The notes under the pieces are model-generated. The model did no database searches, had not been told where the DNA came from, and worked only from the letters and a program-made list of their open reading frames with translations. DNA of 64,000 nucleotides from Bacillota bacterium (GTDB lineage Bacteria > Bacteroidota > Bacteroidia > Bacteroidales > Bacteroidaceae): positions 1 to 64,000 of the forward strand of contig JAMPFD010000011.1 of the NCBI GenBank assembly GCA_023664625.1, written 5' to 3'. Positions 26,466 to 35,271 of the stretch are shown here, piece by piece. The position numbers were made by a program, and so were the translations under genes. The stretch's first letter is position 1. Each line of letters begins with the position of its first letter.

Positions 26466-27121
26466 TGGAACTTTACGATAAGATAAGGGACGGTATTCAG
26501 CATTTCGTCTACAGGGTTATCGACCCGGGAGTGAGAGCCGCCGTGAAGATGGGCATAACGCCCAATGTGGTCACGACGCTCGGCATGCTCGGCAATGCTG
26601 CCGGGGCGGCGATGCTGGTCTATGCCGCTCTCTATGCGGAGCAGGGCGACTACTCGCTTGTCGGCTGGGCAGGCGTGGTGATAATAGTATCGTCAATCAT
26701 GGATATGGTGGACGGCTACATGGCCCGTACGGCAGACATGTGCACAACGTTCGGCGCTTTCTATGATTCCGTACTTGACCGCTATTGCGAACTGCTGACG
26801 CTTTCAGGACTTGCGTTCTATTTCATGCAGACGGGACATCCTTGGGCTGCGGTGGTGACGTTCTGCTCACTGATAGGCAGTATCATGGTCAGTTATGTCC
26901 GCGCACGCGCCGAGGGACTTGGCCTGGACTGCAAGGTAGGACTGATGCAGAGGCCTGAACGTGTTGTCGTGACAATCCTCGGCATGATTCTCTGTGGTTT
27001 CTGCCGGACGTTTGTGGAGTTTGACGCATTGTGGTTCGTCGTCGTGACACAGGCGGTTATTGCCGTCCTTGCCAACTATACGGCATTCTACCGCATTCTA
27101 CATGTCAGAAACCGGTTGTGA
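26465..27121 (+). CDS. CDP-alcohol phosphatidyltransferase (probable phosphatidylinositol-phosphate synthase)
   Basis: This 218-aa membrane protein carries the full catalytic signature DGx2ARx8Gx3Dx3D, seen as DGYMARTADMCTTFGAFYDS followed by VLDR. The enzyme joins a CDP-diacylglycerol to an alcohol. With inositol-phosphate synthase encoded 1 kb away, the alcohol is probably inositol 3-phosphate, as in the homologous Bacteroides cluster. It overlaps the GtrA stop by 1 bp. Confidence 0.87.
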   Translation: MELYDKIRDGIQHFVYRVIDPGVRAAVKMGITPNVVTTLGMLGNAAGAAMLVYAALYAEQGDYSLVGWAGVVIIVSSIMDMVDGYMARTADMCTTFGAFYDSVLDRYCELLTLSGLAFYFMQTGHPWAAVVTFCSLIGSIMVSYVRARAEGLGLDCKVGLMQRPERVVVTILGMILCGFCRTFVEFDALWFVVVTQAVIAVLANYTAFYRILHVRNRL

Positions 27122-27233
27122 TTCCGTCACGGACTGATGTGATGAAGTCCTGAAACGCCCTTGTGTCCCGGTAATGCAGGACAGGTGAGGGGAGTGGCCT
27201 CTCCGCATGATTGCCGTGAAGAGAAAAAGTTGA

Positions 27234-28019
27234 ATGAAAGTGAAAAAGAAAGTAAAAGATATATTGCTGATTCTGTTGCCCGTGATCATCTTCATCGTGG
27301 TGTACTTCCTTTTGGGACTTTATCCGAACTATAAGTTCGGGACTGTTGACACGGAAGGGGTGTATAATCTGGAGAAGCTGCTCTTCGGAATGACACTGGA
27401 GGACGGCACAAGGGTGATACCTTCCGAATATTTCCGCATCCACCATTGGCCTGTCCCTGACGTATTGTCCGGCCTGTTCTATCTCTGCTGGGTGCCGTTG
27501 CCGTTCATCTATGCGCTGGTGCTCTACTTTCAGGGACGTCAGGACCTTGCACGGGACATCACATGGGCATTTCTCATGGTGAACGTCGTAGGATTCATCG
27601 GGTACTACATATACCCTTCGGCACCGCCGTGGTATGTGATGGACCATGGATTTGAGGTTATTACGGATACAAAAGGTTCTGCCGCGGGATTCGCAAACTG
27701 TGATGCAATAACGGGAATACCGTTCTTTCATAACTTCTATGATAAGAATGCCAATGTCTTTGCGGCAATCCCGTCACTGCATTCGGCATATAATCCAATA
27801 GCGTTCCATTACGCAATGAAGAGGCGGGACAATATAGTCTGGCAGTCGGTTCTCGCCGTAGTGTCGGTCGGAATATGGCTTTCTGCCGTCTATAGCGGAC
27901 ACCATTATGTAATAGATGTGCTGCTTGGCATCCTGACATCTGCTGCCGGCATTGCGATATACGAGTGGCTGCGCCGTACATCAGTGATGAAATGCGGGCG
28001 GACGCAGGCAGTATCGTAA
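27234..28019 (+). CDS. PAP2-family membrane protein (probable inositol phosphorylceramide synthase)
   Basis: This 261-aa protein with about six membrane spans has PAP2 catalytic motifs: IPSLHSAYNP (central His) and SGHHYVIDVLLG (C-terminal His and Asp). The first PAP2 motif is degenerate, as is usual in lipid synthases of this fold. In Bacteroides the PAP2 gene of the inositol cluster transfers phosphoinositol to ceramide. The same role is likely here from gene order. The gap to the preceding gene is 112 bp. Confidence 0.83.
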   Translation: MKVKKKVKDILLILLPVIIFIVVYFLLGLYPNYKFGTVDTEGVYNLEKLLFGMTLEDGTRVIPSEYFRIHHWPVPDVLSGLFYLCWVPLPFIYALVLYFQGRQDLARDITWAFLMVNVVGFIGYYIYPSAPPWYVMDHGFEVITDTKGSAAGFANCDAITGIPFFHNFYDKNANVFAAIPSLHSAYNPIAFHYAMKRRDNIVWQSVLAVVSVGIWLSAVYSGHHYVIDVLLGILTSAAGIAIYEWLRRTSVMKCGRTQAVS

Positions 28020-28121
28020 TGGAATGAATGCAGATAAAAGTCCGCATTTTGCTCCATCGGTAAAGAAAATGATATAAATGAAATTCAATATAACACTAAC
28101 ATATTAACTTTAAAAGTAATT

Positions 28122-29429
28122 ATGACAACATCAAATGTAAAGCCGGCTACCGGCAAACTTGGCGTTATGGTTGTAGGCTGCGGTGCAGTCTCCACAACGT
28201 TTATGACTGGTGTGCTCATGGCTCGTAAGGGTCTGGCAAAGCCTGTCGGTTCAATGACGCAGTATGATAAAATCCGTGTGGGAAAGGGAGACGACAAAAA
28301 GTATCTCTCATACGGTGAAATCGTGTCAATAGCAGACCTCAACGATATAGTATTCGGTACTTGGGACGTTTATCCTGCCAATGCTTTTGAGGCAGCTGTC
28401 AATGCTGATGTGCTCAAGGCAAAGGACATTCTGCCTGTTCAGGATGAACTGGAGAAGATCGTTCCGATGAAGGCTTGCTTCGATAAGGACTTCGCTGCAC
28501 GTCTTGACGGCACACATGTCAAGGACTGCAAGACACGCTGGGACATGGTTGAGGCTCTCCGTAATGACATCAAAGAGTTCAAGGCTGCCAACAACTGCGA
28601 CCGTATTGTGATGCTGTGGGCTGCTTCTACAGAAGTGTATGTGCCAATCAATATGGAGGTCCATGATACTCTTGAACACCTTGAGGCAGCCATGAAGGCT
28701 AATGATACGAAGAATATCGCTCCCTCAATGTGCTATGCTTATGCCGCTCTTGCTGAGGGTGCTCCGTTCATTATGGGTGCTCCGAACACAACAGTGGACA
28801 TCCCTGCAATGTGGGAGATGGCAGAAAAGACACAGATGCCTATCTGCGGAAAGGACTTCAAGACAGGACAGACTCTCGTGAAGTCCGGCTTTGCCCCGAT
28901 CATCGGCACACGTTGCCTCGGCCTGAACGGATGGTTCTCAACAAATATCCTCGGTAACCGTGACGGTCTTGTGCTTGATGAGCCTGCAAACTTCCGTACA
29001 AAGGAGGTCTCCAAGCTGTCAACTCTTGAGTCAATCCTCGTTGCCGAGAACCAGCCTGACCTGTATACGGACTATTATCATAAGGTCCGCATCAATTATT
29101 ACCCGCCTCGCAATGATGAGAAGGAAGCTTGGGACAACATTGATATCTTCGGATGGATGGGCTATCCTATGCAGATCAAGATCAATTTCCTCTGCCGCGA
29201 CTCCATCTTGGCTGCTCCTGTCTGCCTTGACCTCGTACTTCTCTCTGACCTCGCAGCACGTGCAGGCAAGGTTGGCAACCAGCGTTTCCTCTCTTTCTTC
29301 CTGAAGTCTCCTATGCATGACTACACCAAGGGTGAGGTTCCTGTAAACCATCTCTACCAGCAGTACACTATTCTCAAGAACGCAATCCGTGAGATGGGCG
29401 GCTATGAGGCTGATGAGGAACTCGACTAA
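28122..29429 (+). CDS. myo-Inositol-1-phosphate synthase
   Basis: This 435-aa protein has the NAD-binding start KLGVMVVGCGAVSTTFMTGVL and the family motifs DIVFGTWDVYPANAFEAA, VMLWAASTEVY, APFIMGAPNTTVDIPAM, GKDFKTGQTLVKSGFAP and GLNGWFSTNILGNRDG. It isomerises glucose 6-phosphate to inositol 3-phosphate and supplies the head group to the lipid genes upstream. Codon use is cleaner and more biased than in its neighbours, as for a well-expressed enzyme. Confidence 0.93.
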   Translation: MTTSNVKPATGKLGVMVVGCGAVSTTFMTGVLMARKGLAKPVGSMTQYDKIRVGKGDDKKYLSYGEIVSIADLNDIVFGTWDVYPANAFEAAVNADVLKAKDILPVQDELEKIVPMKACFDKDFAARLDGTHVKDCKTRWDMVEALRNDIKEFKAANNCDRIVMLWAASTEVYVPINMEVHDTLEHLEAAMKANDTKNIAPSMCYAYAALAEGAPFIMGAPNTTVDIPAMWEMAEKTQMPICGKDFKTGQTLVKSGFAPIIGTRCLGLNGWFSTNILGNRDGLVLDEPANFRTKEVSKLSTLESILVAENQPDLYTDYYHKVRINYYPPRNDEKEAWDNIDIFGWMGYPMQIKINFLCRDSILAAPVCLDLVLLSDLAARAGKVGNQRFLSFFLKSPMHDYTKGEVPVNHLYQQYTILKNAIREMGGYEADEELD

Positions 29430-29439
29430 TATCATCTGA

Positions 29440-32001
29440 ATGGTAAAAAGATTCTTTATTTCATGCGTCCTGCTGCTGACGATAGCGGCAGGCGCATTTT
29501 CTCAAAAGATAACCGGCGTCGTAATAGACGCTGCAACCGGCGACAGCATCGCCATGGCCGGCGTTGTCTACCGCACCCATCATGTTATGGCTGCGGCAGA
29601 CTATAATGGCCGTTTCTCCATTGCGAGACACAATGGATGGAAACTTTATTTTACCGCTATGGGGTATAAAACCAAGGAGATTCTCGTTACGGAGAAGACG
29701 AAAAACCATATAGTGGTAAAACTAAGACCGGACACAAAGCAACTCCAGGAAGTTGTCGTCAAGTCTAAAAAGAACAGGTATTCGAGAAAGAATAATCCTG
29801 CAGTGGAGCTGATGAAGCGTGTCATCGCTGCTAAAAAGAAGACCGACCTTGACAATAACAACTACTACGAGTTCTATAAATACCAGAAACTTACTCTTGC
29901 CAAGAACAACGTCTCTCCGGAAGACATACAGGAACAGAAGGAGAAAGGCAATAAGGATTGGCTTGTAGACCAGATAGAAGTCTGTCCGATGAACGGCAAC
30001 CTGATATGTCCCGTGCAGATTTCAGAGACTGTTTCGCGCAAGGTTTACAGGAAAAATCCGCGTGCGGAGAAGACAACTGTCCTCGGAGAGAGTTCCATCG
30101 GCGTTGCCAATCTTGTCGAAACGGCAGGCAATATCCTTGACGCATCGATGAAAGACATATTCACTGATGTCGACATCTATGACGATCAGGTGCGTCTTCT
30201 GCAGTTCCCTTTCACTTCTCCGATAGGTAAGGACGCCATAGGGTTCTACCGCTATTATATCGTTGACACATGCTATGTGGACAAAGACGAGTGCATACAG
30301 CTGACATTTGTCCCCAATAACCAGCAGGATTTCGGATTCCGCGGTGATATATGGGTTCTTAATGACTCTACGCTTCATGTACGTAAAGTGTCACTGACAA
30401 TACCGAAGAAGTCGGATGTCAATTTTGTCGACAACATGAAGATAGAGCAGGAGTATGTCAAGCTGCCAGACGGACAGTGGGTGCTTGATACGGACAATAT
30501 GCTTGTCGAGCTGAAACTCAACCGCATGTTGAATAATGCAGTGGTCATACGCACCACGAAGCTCTCAAACTACCGTTTCTCTGAGTTACAGAAACGTGAG
30601 TTCCGCGGCACGGCAACTTACGTCGTTGACCAGGATGCACGTAACCGCGGTAAGGATTTCTGGAATCAGTTCCGCACCGTGAAGCTTACGAAGTCGGAAC
30701 AGAGTGTCGGCGGATTTGCCAAGAGCGTTGCAAACTTGCCGGGCATGAAGACTGTGCTTTTCCTGCTGAAAGCCTTTATGAACAACTATGTGGAGTGCAC
30801 GCTGAGTGATTCGATACCGTCGAAATTTGACATCGGTCCTGTAAATACCATCGTAAATAAGAACATTGTTGACGGCTGGCGATTCAGGCTTTCCGGCCGA
30901 ACCACAGCCGCGCTCAACAACCATCTGTTCTGGAACGGCTATCTGGCATATGGTGCGGAGAGTGCGAAATGGTACTATTCGACCCTCTTCACATGGTCTT
31001 TGAACAAGAAGAACAGGGAGCCATGGGAGTTCCCTATACGCCAGTTCACATTCCTTTCAGAATACGACATCATGTCCCCTTCGGATAAATTCCTTCTGAC
31101 AAATAAGGACAATATGTTCATGGCGTTCAAGACACGGGAGATAGACAAGCTTTATTTCTATAACCGTCAGCAGGTTGAGTTCAAGTATGAGACGCTTGCC
31201 GGCTTCGCTACGACCATAGGCTTGAAGACCGAAGGCATCAAAGGCGCGGCGGAAATGGAGTTCCGGAAGCTTGACGGAACATCGTTCGACAGGGAAATCC
31301 GTACCACAGAAGCCCATATAGGATTCCGTTTCGCTCCGGGAGAGACATTCATAAACACCAAACAGCGCCGCTATCCAATCAACCTTGATGCACCGATATT
31401 CGCCATAGACCATACTGTTGCCATGGACGGAGTGCTCGGCGGAAAGTACAAGATGAACTTCACAGAGGCATCCGTTTATAAGCGTTTCTGGCTGAATTCG
31501 TGGGGAAAACTGGACATTTATGTGGCAGGAGGAGCGCAATGGAACACAGTCCCGTTCCCGCTGCTTATCATGCCGCGCGTCAATCTCGGATGGCTGTCAC
31601 AGCAGGGAACATACACATTCCAGCTGATGAACAACATGGAATTCCTCAATGACCGCTATGCAATGTGGCACGTCTCATGGGATTTGAACGGAAAGCTCTT
31701 CAACCGCGTTCCGCTGCTCAAGAAACTGAAGTGGCGTGAGTATGTATCGTTCCGCGGAATGTACGGCAGGCTCACCGACAAGAACAACCCTTACCTGCCG
31801 GCAAATGCAGGAAGCGACATCCTTCTGCAGTTCCCCGTCGGATGTAACGTTATGAGCAGCAAGCCGTATGCGGAGATTTGTGTAGGTGTGCACAATATCT
31901 TTAAGTTTCTTGAGGTGGACTATGTGCACCGACTGTCATACAATGATCTGGACACAGCCATAAAGAACGGTGTGCGTTTCGCAATCAACATGACATTCTA
32001 A
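29440..32001 (+). CDS. DUF5686 / carboxypeptidase-regulatory-like outer-membrane protein
   Basis: This 853-aa protein has a signal peptide (MVKRFFISCVLLLTIAAGAFS). A carboxypeptidase-regulatory-like beta domain follows (ITGVVIDAATGDSIAMAGVVYR ... LYFTAMGYKTKEI), then a long DUF5686 region rich in amphipathic strands that ends in a C-terminal aromatic (FAINMTF). This suggests an outer-membrane barrel. It starts 10 bp after inositol-phosphate synthase, so it may be part of the same transcript. Its stop overlaps the convergent symporter gene by 4 bp. Confidence 0.85.
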   Translation: MVKRFFISCVLLLTIAAGAFSQKITGVVIDAATGDSIAMAGVVYRTHHVMAAADYNGRFSIARHNGWKLYFTAMGYKTKEILVTEKTKNHIVVKLRPDTKQLQEVVVKSKKNRYSRKNNPAVELMKRVIAAKKKTDLDNNNYYEFYKYQKLTLAKNNVSPEDIQEQKEKGNKDWLVDQIEVCPMNGNLICPVQISETVSRKVYRKNPRAEKTTVLGESSIGVANLVETAGNILDASMKDIFTDVDIYDDQVRLLQFPFTSPIGKDAIGFYRYYIVDTCYVDKDECIQLTFVPNNQQDFGFRGDIWVLNDSTLHVRKVSLTIPKKSDVNFVDNMKIEQEYVKLPDGQWVLDTDNMLVELKLNRMLNNAVVIRTTKLSNYRFSELQKREFRGTATYVVDQDARNRGKDFWNQFRTVKLTKSEQSVGGFAKSVANLPGMKTVLFLLKAFMNNYVECTLSDSIPSKFDIGPVNTIVNKNIVDGWRFRLSGRTTAALNNHLFWNGYLAYGAESAKWYYSTLFTWSLNKKNREPWEFPIRQFTFLSEYDIMSPSDKFLLTNKDNMFMAFKTREIDKLYFYNRQQVEFKYETLAGFATTIGLKTEGIKGAAEMEFRKLDGTSFDREIRTTEAHIGFRFAPGETFINTKQRRYPINLDAPIFAIDHTVAMDGVLGGKYKMNFTEASVYKRFWLNSWGKLDIYVAGGAQWNTVPFPLLIMPRVNLGWLSQQGTYTFQLMNNMEFLNDRYAMWHVSWDLNGKLFNRVPLLKKLKWREYVSFRGMYGRLTDKNNPYLPANAGSDILLQFPVGCNVMSSKPYAEICVGVHNIFKFLEVDYVHRLSYNDLDTAIKNGVRFAINMTF

Positions 32002-33422
32002 GCCGTCTGCCGGCCTTTTCTCAGCAACAGAAGTCCGGAGAAGGTAAGAAGACCATTCAACATAAGTAGTTCATAGCCGAATTGGTATCCAAGGAGGTTA
32101 TGAACTATTTTGTTTATGATAAAGCACAGGACAGGGGCAATTACGCATACATAAGGCACCGGCCTGTCCTTCACTTCGTATTTTGTAAACAGTCCGAAGG
32201 AAAACAGTCCGAGCAGCGGACCGTATGTATAGCCGACCACGGTGTACACAAGATTGATGACACTTGACGACCCGATGCCGTCAAAGAGTATCACGGCAAG
32301 TGCAAAGATTACGGAAACAGACATATGCACCCTCTTGCGCAGTTTCTCGTCCGTAGTGTTTCCTCGTATGTCAACGCAGAAACTTGTCGTCAGGGAGGTT
32401 AGGGCAGAGTCTGCTGTCGAGAACGATGTGGAAACTATTCCTATGAAGAACAACACGGCCGCCCATACGCCCAGTTCTCCTGTTGCCGCAAACATGGGCA
32501 ACAGTTCGTCACCTTTCTCAGGCAACGCCATTCCCTGCTGCCTGCAAAGCAGCAGAAGGAGGACACCGAGGAACAGGAACATGGCATTGACAGGAAGAAA
32601 GGCAAAGCCGTAGGAGCACATGTCCTTGCGTGCGTCCCGCAAGCTCTTGCATGTAAGATTCTTTTGCATGACATCCTGGTCAAGGCCCGTCATGACAATG
32701 ACGGTGAATATTCCGGAAAGAAACTGTTTCCAGAAATTCTGAGTGGAGCCGAAGTCGTCAAGGACAAAGATGCGGGAATGGCTGTCGTTCCATATAGCCT
32801 GCCACAGTTCAGGGAAAGACATGTCCATACGCTCGGTAACCGCAACGATTATAAGTCCTGCCGAAAGCAGCATGCATGCAGTCTGCATCATGTCCGTCCA
32901 TACCAGCGTCTTTATTCCTCCGCGGCAGGTGTAAAGCCAGATCATGGCAGTAAGTCCGGCAGCCGTCGCCCAGAACGGAATTCCGTACTCCGCCAATACG
33001 AAGTGCTGAAGCAGCATGCAGACGACATAAAACTTTATCGCCGAGCCGGAAAGCTTGGATATAAGGAAGAACCATGCACCTGTCTTGTAGCTCCTCGTTC
33101 CCAGTCTTTTGCCGAGATATGTATATATCGAAGTGAGGTTCAGGCGATAGTAAAGCGGCAGGAGAATGTACGCCACGGCAAAGTATCCGAGGATAAAGCC
33201 CATGCACATCTGCAGATAGGTCATCTGCTGAGTCATCACCATGCCGGGCACAGATATGAATGTCACTCCCGAGATGCTTGCACCGACCATGCCGAACGCT
33301 ACCATATACCACCGCGACTTCCTTTCCGCACGGAAGAAAGCGTCATTGCCGGCCTTTTCTGATGCCATGCGCCCGAAAAGCAGCAGCAATGCAAAATAGA
33401 TTATTATTATAGCAAGTATCAT
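31998..33422 (-). CDS. Sodium:solute symporter family transporter
   Basis: This 474-aa protein has about 12-13 membrane spans and the SSS family pattern: FFRAERKSRWYMVAFGMVGASISGVTFISVPGMV, YLGKRLGTRSYK, TGLDQDVMQKNLTCKSLRDARKDM and FIGIVSTSFSTADSALTSLTTSFCVDI. It couples uptake of a solute to sodium. The substrate cannot be deduced; sialic acid, sugar and amino acid carriers of this family are all common in Bacteroidetes. Confidence 0.9.
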   Translation of the reverse strand: MILAIIIIYFALLLLFGRMASEKAGNDAFFRAERKSRWYMVAFGMVGASISGVTFISVPGMVMTQQMTYLQMCMGFILGYFAVAYILLPLYYRLNLTSIYTYLGKRLGTRSYKTGAWFFLISKLSGSAIKFYVVCMLLQHFVLAEYGIPFWATAAGLTAMIWLYTCRGGIKTLVWTDMMQTACMLLSAGLIIVAVTERMDMSFPELWQAIWNDSHSRIFVLDDFGSTQNFWKQFLSGIFTVIVMTGLDQDVMQKNLTCKSLRDARKDMCSYGFAFLPVNAMFLFLGVLLLLLCRQQGMALPEKGDELLPMFAATGELGVWAAVLFFIGIVSTSFSTADSALTSLTTSFCVDIRGNTTDEKLRKRVHMSVSVIFALAVILFDGIGSSSVINLVYTVVGYTYGPLLGLFSFGLFTKYEVKDRPVPYVCVIAPVLCFIINKIVHNLLGYQFGYELLMLNGLLTFSGLLLLRKGRQTA

Positions 33423-33495
33423 TTCGCATGCAAATTTCGCAATAATTCTTCATATACGCAAGCAGAGCCTGTGTTTTTCAAGTGAATTCTTCCCT

Positions 33496-33561
33496 GCCTT
33501 TTCTCGCCATGGCAGAGCTTAAGTGAACTTAACTCTGCCCATTTGGCTTAACGAAAACGTT
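33496..33561. repeat. GCAGAGTT hairpin module, copy 3
   Basis: TTCTCGCCATGGCAGAGCTTAAGTGAACTT and the following AACTCTGC form the hairpin (GCAGAGCTTAAGT with ACTTAACTCTGC). The 3' flank TTTGGCTTAACGAAAACGTTT matches the other copies. It lies between the symporter start and the LysR gene end with no MITE ends around it. Confidence 0.65.
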
Positions 33562-33622
33562 TCTTTTCCATCCGTCAGCCGTTGTCAGCAGAATCTTCAG
33601 GACTGCCTGTTCCCGCCACTTG

Positions 33623-34525
33623 TCATCCGAGCCACTCCCCTATACGCTTCTTTACAAGAGACGTCTCGCAGAGGATGCGTATGAACTCCTTCGCACCCTC
33701 TTTCTTGTAGTGGTCTTTCAGTGTCTGCACACATCCCTCCATGCGGCATCCGTCGTGCGCTATGGGTATTGCGCGGAGTTCGTCGCTGTCTTCTGTGGCA
33801 GATGCTGAGAGGATGGTGCATATCCCGGTGTTGCGTACAAGCCGCAATAGCGGAGTGACCTCGTCCATTTCCACTCTCACGTTTAGTTCTGTGGCATCCG
33901 GCATGATTGATTCCAGCATGTTGCGTGCCTGAAGTCCCTTTGCAGGAAGTGCCACCGGATAGCCGGAAAGGTCACTGACGGAGACCTCTTTCCTCCCGGC
34001 AAACGGATGGTCACGCCGTACAATGACCGACAGATGGTCTTCAAAAAGAATGTGTGACTCAATTTTCGGATAGTGCTCCTGCGGCCGGAACGACAGCACA
34101 AAGTCAAGTTCGCGGCAGGAAAGCCGTGAAAGCAGTTCCTCCATCGGCTTGTAGATGATGTTGAGGTGTATTTCCGGATAGCGTCTCATAAACTCTTTTA
34201 ATGTCTCGTGCATTACCATGTTGAACGAGTGTGTCACCCCGATGTTCAGTGCGCCGCAATGTAATCCGCGGAGATCCTCCATGCGTTGAGCACATTCTTC
34301 TGCCGACTGCACTGTCTTTTCTGCAAACGGCAGCAGTTCCATGCCTGCCTCCGTCAGAGTCACTTCATGGGAATTGCGGAAGAAGAGGACACTGCCGAGT
34401 TCATCCTCCAACTGTTTTATTGTCTGCGAGAATGTGCTCTGCGTGACACATGACTTGCGTGCCGCCTCAGAGAAGTTGAGGCATTTCGCAGCTACGATGA
34501 ATGATTTAAGATGTCTCAGTTCCAT
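33623..34525 (-). CDS. LysR-family transcriptional regulator
   Basis: Starting at 34525 (MELRHLKSFIVAAKCLNFSEAARK), the protein is 300 aa, the usual length. The N-terminal winged helix-turn-helix is clear (QSTFSQTIKQLEDELGSVLFFRNSHEVTLTEAG), followed by a substrate-binding domain (LNIGVTHSFNMVMHETLKEFMRRYPEIHL). The longer frame to 34573 would read through the leader hairpin. Regulated genes are unknown; the neighbouring symporter and exporter are candidates. Confidence 0.9.
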   Translation of the reverse strand: MELRHLKSFIVAAKCLNFSEAARKSCVTQSTFSQTIKQLEDELGSVLFFRNSHEVTLTEAGMELLPFAEKTVQSAEECAQRMEDLRGLHCGALNIGVTHSFNMVMHETLKEFMRRYPEIHLNIIYKPMEELLSRLSCRELDFVLSFRPQEHYPKIESHILFEDHLSVIVRRDHPFAGRKEVSVSDLSGYPVALPAKGLQARNMLESIMPDATELNVRVEMDEVTPLLRLVRNTGICTILSASATEDSDELRAIPIAHDGCRMEGCVQTLKDHYKKEGAKEFIRILCETSLVKKRIGEWLG

Positions 34526-34559
34526 GTATGTCGGGAATTTCTTGTTGAGTTCTATTCTG

Positions 34560-34624
34560 CCTTTTCTCACCATGGCAGAGCTTAAGTGGACTCAGTTCTG
34601 CTCATTTGGCTTAACGGCAACGTT
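34560..34624. repeat. GCAGAGTT hairpin module, copy 4, in the LysR leader
   Basis: GGCAGAGCTTAAGTGGACTC pairs with the following AGTTCTGC, and the flank CATTTGGCTTAACGGCAACGTTT is shared with the other copies. Homology extends left to CTTGTTGAG, as in the MITE-like elements. It lies between the LysR promoter element and start codon, so it would be transcribed as part of the 5' leader. Confidence 0.65.
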
Positions 34625-34635
34625 TGTTTCTGTTG

Positions 34636-34643
34636 CAAAGTTA
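34636..34643 (-). promoter_or_regulatory. -7 promoter element of the LysR gene
   Basis: The minus strand reads TAACTTTG (TAnnTTTG), about 110 nt before the LysR start. The hairpin module would lie in the untranslated leader. Confidence 0.55.
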
Positions 34644-34682
34644 CATTGTTTCTTTGATAAACGGCACTTTCTCTCCACTTTT

Positions 34683-35156
34683 TTATCTTGTTGCCGAGAA
34701 TGAATGTTTCTTGAAACAGAATATAGGAACCGTCACCCCGAGGAACATCAGCAATATGATTGTACAGCATACCAGTCCGTTCCGGTGCAGCAAGTACAGT
34801 TGGTGCATGAAGTCTGTTTCTGAGGAATGGTGCACACAGGCTATGAGGGCCTGCATGGAACGGTAGGCATACATGCCTGGAATCATGGGGAGGAGAGCCG
34901 GGAAGGACATGCTTTCCGCAGGAGTTTTCCAGTGGGAGGATGCAGGAATGGACAGAAGTCCGATGGCAATGCTGCCGATGAAGCTTGCAGGAATGATGTC
35001 TGTGCCGAACTGTCCTGTCAGCAGAGTTCTTGTGCCATGGCCTGCGGCTGCGAGGACGGCACAGCCGGTGAATGTCTTGACAGGCACGTTGCTGATGCTT
35101 CCGAAGCCTATTGCGGCTGTTGCGGCGAAGAAACAGTCTTCAAGAATTGGTAACAT
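34683..35156 (-). CDS. Threonine/serine exporter subunit, ThrE-2 (YjjB-like)
   Basis: This 157-aa protein has five membrane spans and YjjB-like motifs: FFAATAAIGFGSISNVPVKTFTGCAVLAAAGHGTRTLL, ASFIGSIAIGLLS, and PALLPMIPGMYAYRSMQALIA. In E. coli YjjB works with YjjP as a split ThrE-type exporter (succinate was the reported substrate), while corynebacterial ThrE exports threonine and serine. The partner is encoded 115 bp upstream on the same strand. Confidence 0.85.
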   Translation of the reverse strand: MLPILEDCFFAATAAIGFGSISNVPVKTFTGCAVLAAAGHGTRTLLTGQFGTDIIPASFIGSIAIGLLSIPASSHWKTPAESMSFPALLPMIPGMYAYRSMQALIACVHHSSETDFMHQLYLLHRNGLVCCTIILLMFLGVTVPIFCFKKHSFSATR

Positions 35157-35271
35157 GTGGTTGCTCGGATAATGGTTTTATATTATTTGAATAGAAAAGC
35201 AGAAGGTCTCTCCTTGCTTCGCGGACGGTGTCGGATGACGGAATTCCCGACTGTGGAAAGCTTTCCTGCCT

